From: an uncultured bacterium
GTDB lineage: Bacteria; Cyanobacteriota; Vampirovibrionia; Gastranaerophilales; Gastranaerophilaceae
NCBI GenBank assembly: GCA_946622415.1
Contig: CAMOPX010000012.1
Span: forward strand, 1 to 52,476
DNA: 52,476 nucleotides
Direction of reading: 5' to 3'
In this document: one piece after another, positions 16,333 to 25,488 of the stretch
Layout of the letters: each line of letters begins with the position of its first letter
Position numbering within the stretch: the stretch's first letter is position 1
Notes under the pieces: generated by a model
Seen by the model: the letters and a program-made list of their open reading frames with translations, nothing else
Databases searched by the model: none
What the model was told of the DNA's origin: nothing
Translations under genes and position numbers: made by a program

Positions 16333-18492
16333 CTATTTGCAGCAGCCTGCACATGCACCACAAGTGCAAGCATCTAATTTTTCTGCAGCTTCTTCAAGGC
16401 GAACCTTGATTCTGCCGTCTACTGCGATACCTTCACCTGTTTTTTCTGATATAAGTAAAGGATTGATATCTAATTCATCGATAAACGGATAATCAGAAAC
16501 AAGTTGTGATAATCTTAACAATGTTTCTTGGATTTGTTCCATTTGTGCGGGAGTTGTACCTCTTGCGCCTTCCAGTAATTTGTATGCTTTTACTGATTTA
16601 ATCATTTCTGAAGCATCAACATCTGATAAAGGTGCGATTCTGAAGGTTACATCCTTCATAACTTCAATGAATACACCGCCTAAACCGAACATCATCATAG
16701 GACCGTATTGCGGGTCTGTTGCAATACCGCAAACCATTTCACGATTACCTTTAACCATTTCTTGAATGATTACACCTTCAAGACCGTCTATAAGTCCTTT
16801 TTCTGTTAATTTTGCAATTAAGTCGTTATATTCGTTTCTTAATTGTTCTTCTGATTGAATATTTACTCTTACACCGCCAACATCGGTTTTGTGTGATGTT
16901 GTTTTTGATGTCATTTTCATTACAACAGGATATCCGATTCTGTTTCCGACTTCAACAACTTCGTCAATATTTGTTGCAAAGCCTGATTTACAAACTCTGA
17001 TTCCGTATGCATCTAATACATCGATTGATTCACGAGTAGTTAATTGTGCTCTGCCTTCTGAAATTGATTGCTTCATGATAGATTCAGCTTTTGCTCTGTC
17101 AACATTGTATGTCGGGATTTTGCCTTCCGGGCGGTTCATCCAGAGTCTTTGTTGGTTTAATCTGTTGAAGCCGTCTGCTGCTTCTTCTGCATACATAAAG
17201 AACGGCATATTAACATCCATATCGGATAATTTTGTGAAGAATTCTGATTTTGTCATAAATACGCCGATAACGGGTTTATGAGGATATTGTGCTTTGATTT
17301 CCATAACGGCGCGAGCAACATCAATATCTTTTAATCCTAAGAATGGCAAGTAAATTACCATAATCATATCAACGTTATCATCTGCAATTACTGTTTCAAG
17401 TGTTTGCTTGTAATGTTCAATAGGAGCTGATGCTATCATATCAATCGGGTTTTTAACCGATGCGGCTGACGGCAAGAAGCTTCTTAATTTTTCTTTTGTA
17501 GCATCTGTGATTTTTGCCATTTGCATACCGTATTCACAAACAGCATCGGTTGCCATGATGCCGGGGCCGCCTGAATTTGTGATAATTGCTACTCTGTCAC
17601 CTTTTGGAATCGGGCAATTAGCAAAAACTTTGGCTGTTGCAAACAAGTTTTTTAATGAGTATTCTCTGATTACACCTGATTGGTTCAATAAAGCGTTAGC
17701 TGCTTTATCTGCACCTGCAAGTGAACCCGTGTGAGAAGAAGCTGCAGATGCACCTGCTGCTGAACGGCCTGCTTTTAAGGCTAAAATAGGTTTCTTTTTA
17801 GAAATTCTTGATGCTAATTTTCTGAAATTAGCAGGGTTTTGGATTGATTCCATATAAAGAAGAATTTGTTGAACGTCATCTTCGTTTTCCCAATATTCTA
17901 ATGCTGTTTCTGCGTTAACGTCTGCTTGGTTACCGATTGAAATGAATTGTGCAAAACCTAAGTTTAAGTCTTTTAATATATTTAAAATGCCGCCGCCTAA
18001 AGCACCTGATTGAGAAACAAAACCGATATGTCCTCTTTCGGGTAATGATTCTGCGAAACATCCATCCATTGATACTTCGGGTAATGTGTTAACAACACCT
18101 AAGCAATTCGGACCTACGCAGCGCATTCCGTATTCTTTAACTTTTGATAATAATGATTTTTCAAGTTCGGCACCTTGTGCACCTGTTTCTTTAAAGCCTG
18201 CCGTAATTACACATAATCCTTTAATACCTTTTTGGTGGCATTGGTCTATTGTATCCAGTACAAATTTAGCGTTAACAACGATAATAGCTAAATCAACTTC
18301 TCCCGGGATTTCCAATACGTTTGTGTATGCTTGCAATCCTTCGATTATTCCGCCTTTCGGGTTAACCGGATAGATTGAACCTTTGAATTTGTATTCTTGT
18401 AATCTTTTCATAATGTCTGAACCAATTGTATGTTCTTTGGTAGAAGCACCAATAACAGCAATTGATTTAGGTTTCATAATTTTGCTTAACAT
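16333..18492 (-). CDS. ADP-forming acetyl/acyl-CoA synthetase, alpha-beta fusion
   Basis: 719 residues. Domain order is CoA-binding Rossmann domain (about 1-130, SIAVIGAST), ligase-CoA domains (about 150-460, with the phospho-His loop SSHTGSLAG near 250) and a C-terminal ATP-grasp domain (about 490-705, with YPVVMKMTSKTTSHKTDVGG). These enzymes convert acetyl-CoA, ADP and phosphate to acetate, CoA and ATP, the last energy-yielding step of sugar fermentation in anaerobes. The protein ends with a Cys-rich tail (residues about 707-719, CTCGACAGCC) that is not part of the known fold and could bind metal. A GAGGAAAGGA site precedes the ATG. The gene stands alone. Confidence 0.92.
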   Translation of the reverse strand: MLSKIMKPKSIAVIGASTKEHTIGSDIMKRLQEYKFKGSIYPVNPKGGIIEGLQAYTNVLEIPGEVDLAIIVVNAKFVLDTIDQCHQKGIKGLCVITAGFKETGAQGAELEKSLLSKVKEYGMRCVGPNCLGVVNTLPEVSMDGCFAESLPERGHIGFVSQSGALGGGILNILKDLNLGFAQFISIGNQADVNAETALEYWENEDDVQQILLYMESIQNPANFRKLASRISKKKPILALKAGRSAAGASAASSHTGSLAGADKAANALLNQSGVIREYSLKNLFATAKVFANCPIPKGDRVAIITNSGGPGIMATDAVCEYGMQMAKITDATKEKLRSFLPSAASVKNPIDMIASAPIEHYKQTLETVIADDNVDMIMVIYLPFLGLKDIDVARAVMEIKAQYPHKPVIGVFMTKSEFFTKLSDMDVNMPFFMYAEEAADGFNRLNQQRLWMNRPEGKIPTYNVDRAKAESIMKQSISEGRAQLTTRESIDVLDAYGIRVCKSGFATNIDEVVEVGNRIGYPVVMKMTSKTTSHKTDVGGVRVNIQSEEQLRNEYNDLIAKLTEKGLIDGLEGVIIQEMVKGNREMVCGIATDPQYGPMMMFGLGGVFIEVMKDVTFRIAPLSDVDASEMIKSVKAYKLLEGARGTTPAQMEQIQETLLRLSQLVSDYPFIDELDINPLLISEKTGEGIAVDGRIKVRLEEAAEKLDACTCGACAGCCK

Positions 18493-18628
18493 TGCTTATA
18501 TCCTTTCCTCTTACACGCTTTTTATTATATTTTACAACGTAAATTATTACACTGTACTGTATTTAATATAATTTTACACTTTAAAGGATGAATAACAATA
18601 TTAAAATAAAATTTATGCATACAAATAA

Positions 18629-18646
18629 GTCGGGTTTCAACCCGAC
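18629..18646 (-). terminator. Second hairpin downstream of the 40-residue gene
   Basis: A perfect 8-bp stem GTCGGGTT with AACCCGAC. Read on minus it runs into TTATTTGTATGC, the same tail found after the hairpin at 547-570. Confidence 0.5.
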
Positions 18647-18684
18647 AATCAAATCGTTTTAAATAAAAAAATTCCGCATACAAT

Positions 18685-18707
18685 AAAGAGGGCTTTAAAC
18701 CCTCTTT
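18685..18707 (-). terminator. Hairpin just after the 40-residue gene
   Basis: The stem AAAGAGGG/CCCTCTTT with a 7-base loop lies 5 bases after the stop at 18713. Read on minus the tail is TTTATTGTATGC, resembling the tails at 18629 and 547. Confidence 0.65.
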
Positions 18708-18712
18708 AAAAC

Positions 18713-18835
18713 TTATTTTTCTAAAAATGAGAAGAATTTCATTGCTTCTTCAATTTCTTTTGCTTTTTCAATTTCTTCTTGTTGGAAATTTAATAAAACA
18801 TTGTTTCCGCCTAATTCTTTTAACTCTTGTTTCAT
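18713..18835 (-). CDS. Small acidic helical protein of 40 residues, unknown
   Basis: The gene begins ATG-AAA-CAA-GAG and encodes MKQELKELGGNNVLLNF, then a Glu/Lys/Ile-rich amphipathic helix and the end MKFFSFLEK. A good AAAGGA site lies 8 bases before the ATG. A possible -10 (TATATA near 18864-18869) lies about 30 bases further upstream, and a hairpin follows the stop directly. Together these make a complete small transcription unit, about 100 bases beyond dapL. There is no signal peptide, and the LGG near the N-terminus alone is not enough to call a peptide precursor. I do not recognise it. It lies in the 440-base gap between dapL and the acyl-CoA synthetase. Confidence 0.65.
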   Translation of the reverse strand: MKQELKELGGNNVLLNFQQEEIEKAKEIEEAMKFFSFLEK

Positions 18836-18935
18836 TTTAAATTCCTTTATTACCTTACTCTCCTATATATAAAAAGTATTTAAAAAGTAAATAATTGCTA
18901 AAAAAATCAGAATTGTAAAAATTTGTTAACAGTTT

Positions 18936-20117
18936 TTATTTTAAAATTTTATCTAATCTTTCCATTGCTTCTTTTGTGTTTTCGTAAGTACCGAAGGAAG
19001 TTAATCTGAAGAAGCCTTCTCCGTTCACACCGAAGCCTGAACCCGGAGTTCCGACAACCTGAATTTCGTTTAAAAGGTAATCGAAAAATTCCCAGCTTGT
19101 CATATTGTTAGGACACTTCATCCAAATATAAGGTGAATGAATCCCGCCTGTGTAGAAGATATTGTGTTTATCAAGCGTATCTGCGATAAGTTTTGCATTT
19201 TTCTTGTAGTAATTGATATTTTCAAGAATTTCTTTTTGACCTGCTTCCGTAAATACTGCCGCAGCACCCCTTTGTACAATATAAGGTACGCCATTGAATT
19301 TTGTTGTTTGTCTTCTGAGCCACATTTTATTTAACTTCATTTCGCTAAATTCAAGCTCTAAAGGTACAACGGTATAGCCGCAACGGGTACCCGTAAAGCC
19401 TGCTGTTTTAGAAAACGAACAAAATTCGATTGCACAATTTTTTGCGCCCTTAATTTCAAAAATACTTCTCGGCAGATTGCTGTCTGAAATGAAACATTCG
19501 TAAGCCGCATCAAATAAAATAATTGCATTGTTTTTATTTGCCCAAGCCACCCATTTTTCGAGTTGTTCTTTATTATAAACGGCACCCGTCGGGTTGTTTG
19601 GTGAGCATAAATAAACAATATCGGCTTTTACGTTATCATCAGGCATAGGGAGAAATTTATTTTCTTCGTCGGCTTTTGCAAAGATAATTTTTCGATTCTG
19701 CATTGTATTTGTATCAACATAAACAGGATACACGGGGTCCGGAATAAGAACAGTATTTTCCGTTGAAAATAAATCCAAAATATTTCCCAAATCAGATTTT
19801 GCACCGTCTGAAATAAAGATTTCATCAAGTTCAAGTGCTACATTTCTTTTTGAATAATATTTTTTGATTTCTTCTTTTAAAAAATCATATCCTTGTTCTG
19901 GGCCGTAACCGTGAAATCCTTCCGGAGTTCCCATTTCTATTGCCGCATTTTTTATTGCTTCTACAACTGTTTTGCAGAGCGGTTTTGTAACATCGCCAAT
20001 TCCCAAACGAATAATTTTCTTGTCGGGATTTTTTTCCGTAAATTCCGCTACTTTTTTTGCAATAGTGGAAAACAGATAACTTGCTTTTAATTTTTTGTAG
20101 TTTTCATTGATTTTCAT
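18936..20117 (-). CDS. dapL: LL-diaminopimelate aminotransferase
   Basis: 393 residues; a PLP enzyme that converts tetrahydrodipicolinate directly to LL-diaminopimelate with glutamate as amino donor, for lysine and peptidoglycan. Recognised by the N-terminus IIRLGIGDVTKPL, the loop GFHGYGPEQGYDFLKEEI, the cofactor loop SPNNPTGAVY and the Lys motif SFSKTAGFTGTRCGYTVVP. This route is typical of cyanobacteria, plants, chlamydiae and some anaerobes. A perfect AAGGAG site precedes the ATG, and comEC ends only 15 bases upstream, so it is the last large gene of the nusB-ftsY-comEC-dapL operon. Confidence 0.95.
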   Translation of the reverse strand: MKINENYKKLKASYLFSTIAKKVAEFTEKNPDKKIIRLGIGDVTKPLCKTVVEAIKNAAIEMGTPEGFHGYGPEQGYDFLKEEIKKYYSKRNVALELDEIFISDGAKSDLGNILDLFSTENTVLIPDPVYPVYVDTNTMQNRKIIFAKADEENKFLPMPDDNVKADIVYLCSPNNPTGAVYNKEQLEKWVAWANKNNAIILFDAAYECFISDSNLPRSIFEIKGAKNCAIEFCSFSKTAGFTGTRCGYTVVPLELEFSEMKLNKMWLRRQTTKFNGVPYIVQRGAAAVFTEAGQKEILENINYYKKNAKLIADTLDKHNIFYTGGIHSPYIWMKCPNNMTSWEFFDYLLNEIQVVGTPGSGFGVNGEGFFRLTSFGTYENTKEAMERLDKILK

Positions 20118-20132
20118 TTTTTTTCTCCTTAT

Positions 20133-22682
20133 TTAAATATTATTTTTTATAAAATTTTGTACTAAATGTGTTTTGTTAAAAGGAATTTCTTCCTGTTTTT
20201 TAAATGTAATATCGGTAAGTTTTTTATTTTCAAAATGTTTAAACTTTATAATGCTATCTTTAAACATTATCTTTGTAAAACCATAATTTTTAGATGAAAT
20301 AATTTTAACATTATTTTCGTTTAAAAGGTTTATTGTTGAAAAATGCGGGTGATTAAATTTATTTATACCTGTCGAAATCAGTGCATAGTCGGGTTTTATT
20401 TTGTTTAACATATCTTGGCTTATTACGTTTTCCGCACCGTGGTGACCGACTTTTAATATATCTGTTTTTTCGGGCAGGTATTTTTTTATGTTTTCAAAAC
20501 CCATTATTCCGCTATCTGCCATAAATAATACATTTTTGTTTTTGTATTTTAAAAGCGTAATTATTGATGTTTCGTTATCAAATTTATCCTGTGAGGATAA
20601 ATTTTTGATTTCAGGTACAAGGGTCACTATTTTTAAATTGTTTTCCGAATATATTTCTTCATTGTTTTTTGCCAATTTGTAATTTAATTTATTCTGTTTT
20701 AAATAGTTTAAAATGTCCGATGAGTGTTCGGATTTTGCTTTGAGGGTTTGAATATAGATGTTTTTTACTTTTAAAAGTTTTAAGATATCAATTGCTCCGC
20801 CGCAATGGTCAATATCAAAATGGGTTATTATCATTGAATCAAGCTTATTTATCCTTTTATTTTTAAAATAAGGATTGATAATACTTTCAGCTGAGGTTAT
20901 GCCTTTATATGATTTTTTGCCTGTATCTATTAGGATGTATTTGTGTTTTGGTGTCTTAATTAAGAAACTGTCGGCATTTCCGACATCAAACATAATAACT
21001 TCCAAGTCATGATTAAAATAATCGAATTTTATAAAACTCAATGAAAAAATAATCAAACAAGAAATAAATGCATATGAATACTTTTTATTTTTAAAATCAA
21101 ATTTTATATTCAGCATCAAAAGGAGTATTAATGTCCAGAAAAATAATATCTGATAAACATTCATACCCATAGTGGTCATAAGTGAATATTTAAAAGATGC
21201 AAAAAATGCGCTTATTTTAACAAGTATAAAAAGCAACGGCTTTGCAATTATATCAAAAATATAAACAATCGGGGAAGAAAACGCAGGAATAAGCGCAATA
21301 ACAGAACTTAAAAAACCTATAAAGCTTAAAACCCCGATAAAAGGAACAACGGCAATGTTTGCGAAAACGCTCAAGGGTGCAAAATTATTAAAATAATGCA
21401 TTTGTAAAGGAATTACCCATAATTGTGCGATTATAGGCACCATAATGACAGATATCATATTTTTTGGAGTAAAAGTATATAACAAAACCTTAAATTTAAA
21501 ATTTTTGTGCTTTTCGAGAAAATTTTTATCAATATCATTAAATTTTTCAATTACTATGGGACAGCATACAATTAAACCTAAAGTGACCGCAAATGACAAT
21601 TGAAATCCGACATCAAAAAGCATATTAGGGTTAAATACCAGTATTATAAAACCGACAAGAAAAATAAGAGCAATAGAATTTACGCTTCTGTCTATAATTT
21701 TTCCCAATAATACAAATAAAAGCATTAAACCCGCTCTTAATATGGAAGGCGGAAAACCTGTCATAAAAGTATAAAAAACAACAAAAATCGCACCTGTTGC
21801 AACTGAAAGATTGTATGGGAATTTGATTAATTTCGCAATCCACCACCATAATCCGTAAATAAGCGCCACATTTAAACCGCTGGCAGCTAAAAGATGCAAA
21901 AGGCCTGAATTTTTAAAGTTTTCCTTGATATCTTCGTCGGGATTTATTGCCTCATCTCCGAAAACAATACCGCCTAATACTTCTAAATAAGGTGATTTGA
22001 TATTTTTTGCGTGTTGTTTAATTATTTTTGTTCTTATTTTTTCAAATTTATTTAAAATGTAATACCATTTGTTTTCTTTTCCTGTTTTAAATTCAGGGGT
22101 GCTAATTAACTTGATATCTTCTGTTTTTCCGTACAAAATATTTTTTGTATTTTTATTTTCAAGATATTTTTTGTAATTAAATTGATAGGGATTTGTTGCA
22201 TCAGACGGGGTTCTTAAATTTCCCGTAAGCTCTATTGTGTTTCCAATTGCGATTTTTTTTGAGATATCATCCGTGATATCCATATTTACAAATATTTTTG
22301 AATTTAAATTATTAAATTCTTTTTCATAGGCTGTTGCATTTGTTGCTTTTATATAAAATTTTACTTTTTTTGTTTTTGGCGAGATATCTTTTGTGCTAAT
22401 TATTCTACCTGTTATTTTTGCATTGTTGCAATTATAGTTGTTTAATACGTTATCGGTTTTTATAGCAGTATTGCATCTTATTATTCCGAAAAAGAATATT
22501 AAATATAAAAAGATTAGTTTTCTGCTTCCGTATTTTACGAAAAATAAAAGACAGAGAAGTAGAATTAAACAAATAAAGGAAAATATTATTTCTGATTTAT
22601 AAAAAACACTAAAAACACCCAATATATAAAATATTGAAATAAAAACCGTGAAAGTTTTATCGTGTAAAATAAGATTTTTCAT
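20133..22682 (-). CDS. comEC: ComEC/Rec2 DNA-uptake channel protein
   Basis: 849 residues. N-terminal helices and an OB-like domain (about 1-190) precede the multi-helix Competence core (about 230-520, with HLLAASGLNVALIYG). The C-terminal metallo-beta-lactamase-like domain (about 560-800) carries THFDIDHCGG near residue 620, plus DTG and GHHGA motifs. The protein moves single-stranded DNA across the inner membrane in natural transformation. All expected domains are present, so the gene looks functional. The nearby prepilin at 33232 could belong to the uptake pilus, although no assembly genes are in the window. There is no strong ribosome site; ftsY ends 18 bases upstream. Confidence 0.93.
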   Translation of the reverse strand: MKNLILHDKTFTVFISIFYILGVFSVFYKSEIIFSFICLILLLCLLFFVKYGSRKLIFLYLIFFFGIIRCNTAIKTDNVLNNYNCNNAKITGRIISTKDISPKTKKVKFYIKATNATAYEKEFNNLNSKIFVNMDITDDISKKIAIGNTIELTGNLRTPSDATNPYQFNYKKYLENKNTKNILYGKTEDIKLISTPEFKTGKENKWYYILNKFEKIRTKIIKQHAKNIKSPYLEVLGGIVFGDEAINPDEDIKENFKNSGLLHLLAASGLNVALIYGLWWWIAKLIKFPYNLSVATGAIFVVFYTFMTGFPPSILRAGLMLLFVLLGKIIDRSVNSIALIFLVGFIILVFNPNMLFDVGFQLSFAVTLGLIVCCPIVIEKFNDIDKNFLEKHKNFKFKVLLYTFTPKNMISVIMVPIIAQLWVIPLQMHYFNNFAPLSVFANIAVVPFIGVLSFIGFLSSVIALIPAFSSPIVYIFDIIAKPLLFILVKISAFFASFKYSLMTTMGMNVYQILFFWTLILLLMLNIKFDFKNKKYSYAFISCLIIFSLSFIKFDYFNHDLEVIMFDVGNADSFLIKTPKHKYILIDTGKKSYKGITSAESIINPYFKNKRINKLDSMIITHFDIDHCGGAIDILKLLKVKNIYIQTLKAKSEHSSDILNYLKQNKLNYKLAKNNEEIYSENNLKIVTLVPEIKNLSSQDKFDNETSIITLLKYKNKNVLFMADSGIMGFENIKKYLPEKTDILKVGHHGAENVISQDMLNKIKPDYALISTGINKFNHPHFSTINLLNENNVKIISSKNYGFTKIMFKDSIIKFKHFENKKLTDITFKKQEEIPFNKTHLVQNFIKNNI

Positions 22683-22700
22683 AAAGTTTTAATTGTCTGA

Positions 22701-23663
22701 TTAATTAAAAATTGCATTCACAAATTCTACGCTGTCGAAATCAGCAATATCGTCTATTCCTTCCCCGATGCAGATTAATTTTGTAGGTAATTTTAATTCT
22801 TTTGCAATAGCAAAAACGATTCCGCCTTTAGAGGTGCTGTCCATTTTTGTAATTGCAAGTGCTGTTATATCGACTGCTTCGTTAAAAACAGAAGCTTGCG
22901 AAAGACCGTTTTGTCCTTGTGTTCCATCGAGAACAAGCATTGTTTCAAGATTTGCATCCTGTAATTTTTTTAATATTACATTTTTTATTTTTTTAAGTTC
23001 TTCAATTAAATTAAATTTGTTTTGGAGTCTTCCTGCGCTATCTATAATGATTACGTTATAATTTTCACATCTTGCCTTATCTATTGCGCGATAAACCAAA
23101 GAAGCACTGTCTGCTTTATCTTCTCTGACTATATCAACACCCGCTCTTTTTGACCAAACATCAAGTTGTTCTTCTGCTGCAGCTCTAAACGTATCTCCTG
23201 CAACAAGAAGCACTTTATTTCCTTGATTTTTAAATCTGTTTGCGAGTTTTCCGATTAGGGTTGTTTTTCCCGCACCATTGACGCCAACTACAAAATATAT
23301 GTTGAGTTTATCTTTTTCAAATTTTAATTTGTTGTCTTTTTCAATATTTAAAACTTTTGAAAATTCTTCTCTTAAAAAATCCTTTATTTTTGCGGTTTTT
23401 ATTTTTTCTGATTTAATTTTTTCAACAAGCTCAACCGCATAATCTACCCCGATATCTGCCTTAATAAGCATTGTTTCGATATCTTCAAGCTCAAATTCGT
23501 CCGGTATTTCTCCTGATACAACATTTAATACGTTATCAACAAGCGAATTCGTTGTTTTGGATAATGCGTTTTTTAAAAACCCAAAAGCACTATCTTTTTT
23601 GGAAGATGTGCTTTCTTTTATATCTTTGGTTTCTTCTTTTTTGTTTTTAAAAAAATTAAACAT
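22701..23663 (-). CDS. ftsY: Signal recognition particle receptor FtsY
   Basis: About 320 residues from the ATG at 23663; a TTG nine bases upstream is also in frame. The gene overlaps the end of nusB by 8 bases. A short charged A-region (about 1-50) is followed by the helical N domain and the GTPase G domain with G1 GVNGAGKTT, G2 DTFRAAAEEQL, G3 DSAGR, G4 TKMD and the closing GEGIDDIADF. It docks ribosomes carrying nascent membrane proteins at the inner membrane together with Ffh. The A-region is short, as in cyanobacteria and Gram-positives. Confidence 0.95.
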   Translation of the reverse strand: MFNFFKNKKEETKDIKESTSSKKDSAFGFLKNALSKTTNSLVDNVLNVVSGEIPDEFELEDIETMLIKADIGVDYAVELVEKIKSEKIKTAKIKDFLREEFSKVLNIEKDNKLKFEKDKLNIYFVVGVNGAGKTTLIGKLANRFKNQGNKVLLVAGDTFRAAAEEQLDVWSKRAGVDIVREDKADSASLVYRAIDKARCENYNVIIIDSAGRLQNKFNLIEELKKIKNVILKKLQDANLETMLVLDGTQGQNGLSQASVFNEAVDITALAITKMDSTSKGGIVFAIAKELKLPTKLICIGEGIDDIADFDSVEFVNAIFN

Positions 23664-24309
23664 ATTTTTCAACTACTCTTGCTAAAATTCCGTTAATAAA
23701 AGACGGAGAATCGTCTGTTGAATATTTTTTTGCAAGCTCAAGCGCTTCATCGATAACAACTTTATGTGGCGCATCTTTTATATATGCCAGCTCTGTTATT
23801 GCTATTCTTAAAATGTCTCTGTCTATTTTGAAAATTCTTTCCAAATCCCAGCCGAAAGCAAATTCGCCAATCATTTTATCAATTTCATCTTTATGCTCTT
23901 TATATTCAAAACATATTTTCATTATGTATTCTCTGACATCCTCTTTGTTTGCCAGTGCCGATAATTCAGCTATTTCTAACGCAGATTGTGCTTTGTCAGC
24001 TGCATTTAAAAGTGTGTCAATTTTTCCTTCAAATTCGGAAGTCAGAATCATGGGGACAGGAATGTTAGTTGCGTCAATCGGTCTTGATAGGTTATCTTTG
24101 TGATTGTTTTCGTATTCTATTATTTGATTTTTCAGTTCACTTAATGACGAAGCACAAATTGAAACCTCATCATACAAAGAAGAAATAAGTGTTCTTACCG
24201 ATTTTAATATAATGTCCGCGAAATCTTCGCTTTTGTATTTTTCTAAATTCTTATCCAGTTGAGAAAATAAAATTAAAGCCAATTCTCTACTAGCACGTCT
24301 TGCTTGCAT
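23656..24309 (-). CDS. nusB: Transcription antitermination factor NusB
   Basis: 217 residues, longer than the roughly 140 of E. coli NusB. The start MQARRASRELALILFSQLDK is very close to cyanobacterial NusB, and the C-terminal half holds the conserved helices (DRDILRIAITELAYI, VVIDEALELAKKYS, FINGILARVVEK). A central helical insert (about 45-115) accounts for the extra length. NusB binds boxA RNA with NusE (S10) during rRNA transcription. It heads the minus-strand operon with ftsY, comEC and dapL. Confidence 0.9.
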   Translation of the reverse strand: MQARRASRELALILFSQLDKNLEKYKSEDFADIILKSVRTLISSLYDEVSICASSLSELKNQIIEYENNHKDNLSRPIDATNIPVPMILTSEFEGKIDTLLNAADKAQSALEIAELSALANKEDVREYIMKICFEYKEHKDEIDKMIGEFAFGWDLERIFKIDRDILRIAITELAYIKDAPHKVVIDEALELAKKYSTDDSPSFINGILARVVEKYV

Positions 24310-24403
24310 TTTTCATTCCTTTATTGTTAAAAGATACCTTCCAAAATGATTATATTTTAAATAAAATTTATTAGCTGTAAATTTTTGTAACGTAATTGTT
24401 TAA

Positions 24404-24433
24404 AAAAAGCAGGAGCCATAACTCCTGCTTTTT
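24404..24433. terminator. Terminator of fba
   Basis: The stem AAAAAGCAGGAG with CTCCTGCTTTTT, a 6-base loop and T-tracts on both strands lies 18 bases after the fba stop and before the nusB operon. Confidence 0.9.
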
Positions 24434-24450
24434 GATGATTATTATAAAAA

Positions 24451-25410
24451 CTAATCTTTTGCGTGTCCTGCTGTACCTAATACGTCACGCATTTTGTGCA
24501 TAACCATTTCTTTTACCGCAGTTCTTCCGGGACCCATATATTCACGAGGATCGAATTTTTCAGGGTGTTCGATAAAGAATTCTCTGATTGTAGATGTCAT
24601 TGCCAATCTTAAATCTGTATCAATATTGATTTTTGCAACGCCGTGTTTAGAAGCGTAGTTAAGCATTTCTTCCGGAACACCTTGTGCATCTGGTAAATTT
24701 CCGCCGTATTTATTACATTTTGCAACAAATTCTTTAGGTACTGAAGATGAACCGTGAAGTACAATCGGATAATCGCCGAAACCTGCTTCTTTTAATGCAT
24801 CTTTGATTTCTTTTAATCTTTCAAAGTCTAATTTAGCTTCACCTTTGAATTTATATGCACCGTGAGAAGTACCGATTGCGATAGCTAATGAATCGCAACC
24901 TGTTTGTTTTACAAATTCAACTGCTTCTTTAACGTTAGTGTATTTAGCATCTTTAGCATCAACATTAACATCATCTTCCACACCTGCTAATTTTCCGAGC
25001 TCAGCTTCTACTGAAACACCTCTGGCATGGGCATATTCAACTACTTGTTTTGTTACTTTAACGTTTTCTTCAAACGGGAATCTTGAGCCGTCAATCATTA
25101 CTGATGAAAAACCGCCATCAATACATGCTTTACAAATTTCAAAATCTGCACCGTGGTCAAGGTGAAGTGCTATAGGAACAGTAGTTGTAGCTAATGCTGC
25201 TTCTACTAATTTGATTAAATATGTTTGATTAGCATATTTTCTTGCACCTGCAGAAACCTGTAAGATAATTGGAGATTGAGTTTCTTCTGCGGCTTCTGCA
25301 ATACCTTGAAGAATTTCCATGTTGTTTACATTGTAAGCTCCGATTGCATAACCGCCTGCAAGAGCTTTTTTGAACATTTCATTTGTTCCGACTAATTTTC
25401 TTTCTGTCAT
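24451..25410 (-). CDS. fba: Fructose-bisphosphate aldolase, class II
   Basis: 319 residues. Converts fructose 1,6-bisphosphate to the two triose phosphates using a metal ion. Metal-binding His residues lie in IALHLDHGAD and in IGTSHGAYKF, VLHGSSSVPK supplies the third ligand and phosphate contacts, and NIDTDLRLA is the usual dihydroxyacetone-phosphate loop. An AAAGGA site lies 9 bases before the ATG. It is a single gene between a terminator and the unknown operon at 25489, and fits glycolytic fermentation together with the ADP-forming synthetase. Confidence 0.96.
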   Translation of the reverse strand: MTERKLVGTNEMFKKALAGGYAIGAYNVNNMEILQGIAEAAEETQSPIILQVSAGARKYANQTYLIKLVEAALATTTVPIALHLDHGADFEICKACIDGGFSSVMIDGSRFPFEENVKVTKQVVEYAHARGVSVEAELGKLAGVEDDVNVDAKDAKYTNVKEAVEFVKQTGCDSLAIAIGTSHGAYKFKGEAKLDFERLKEIKDALKEAGFGDYPIVLHGSSSVPKEFVAKCNKYGGNLPDAQGVPEEMLNYASKHGVAKINIDTDLRLAMTSTIREFFIEHPEKFDPREYMGPGRTAVKEMVMHKMRDVLGTAGHAKD

Positions 25411-25488
25411 AAGCTTTTATCCTTTAAATAAAATACCTCTACATATCTTAATGTATATCAAAAATATTTTACTTACAAGATTATTATT

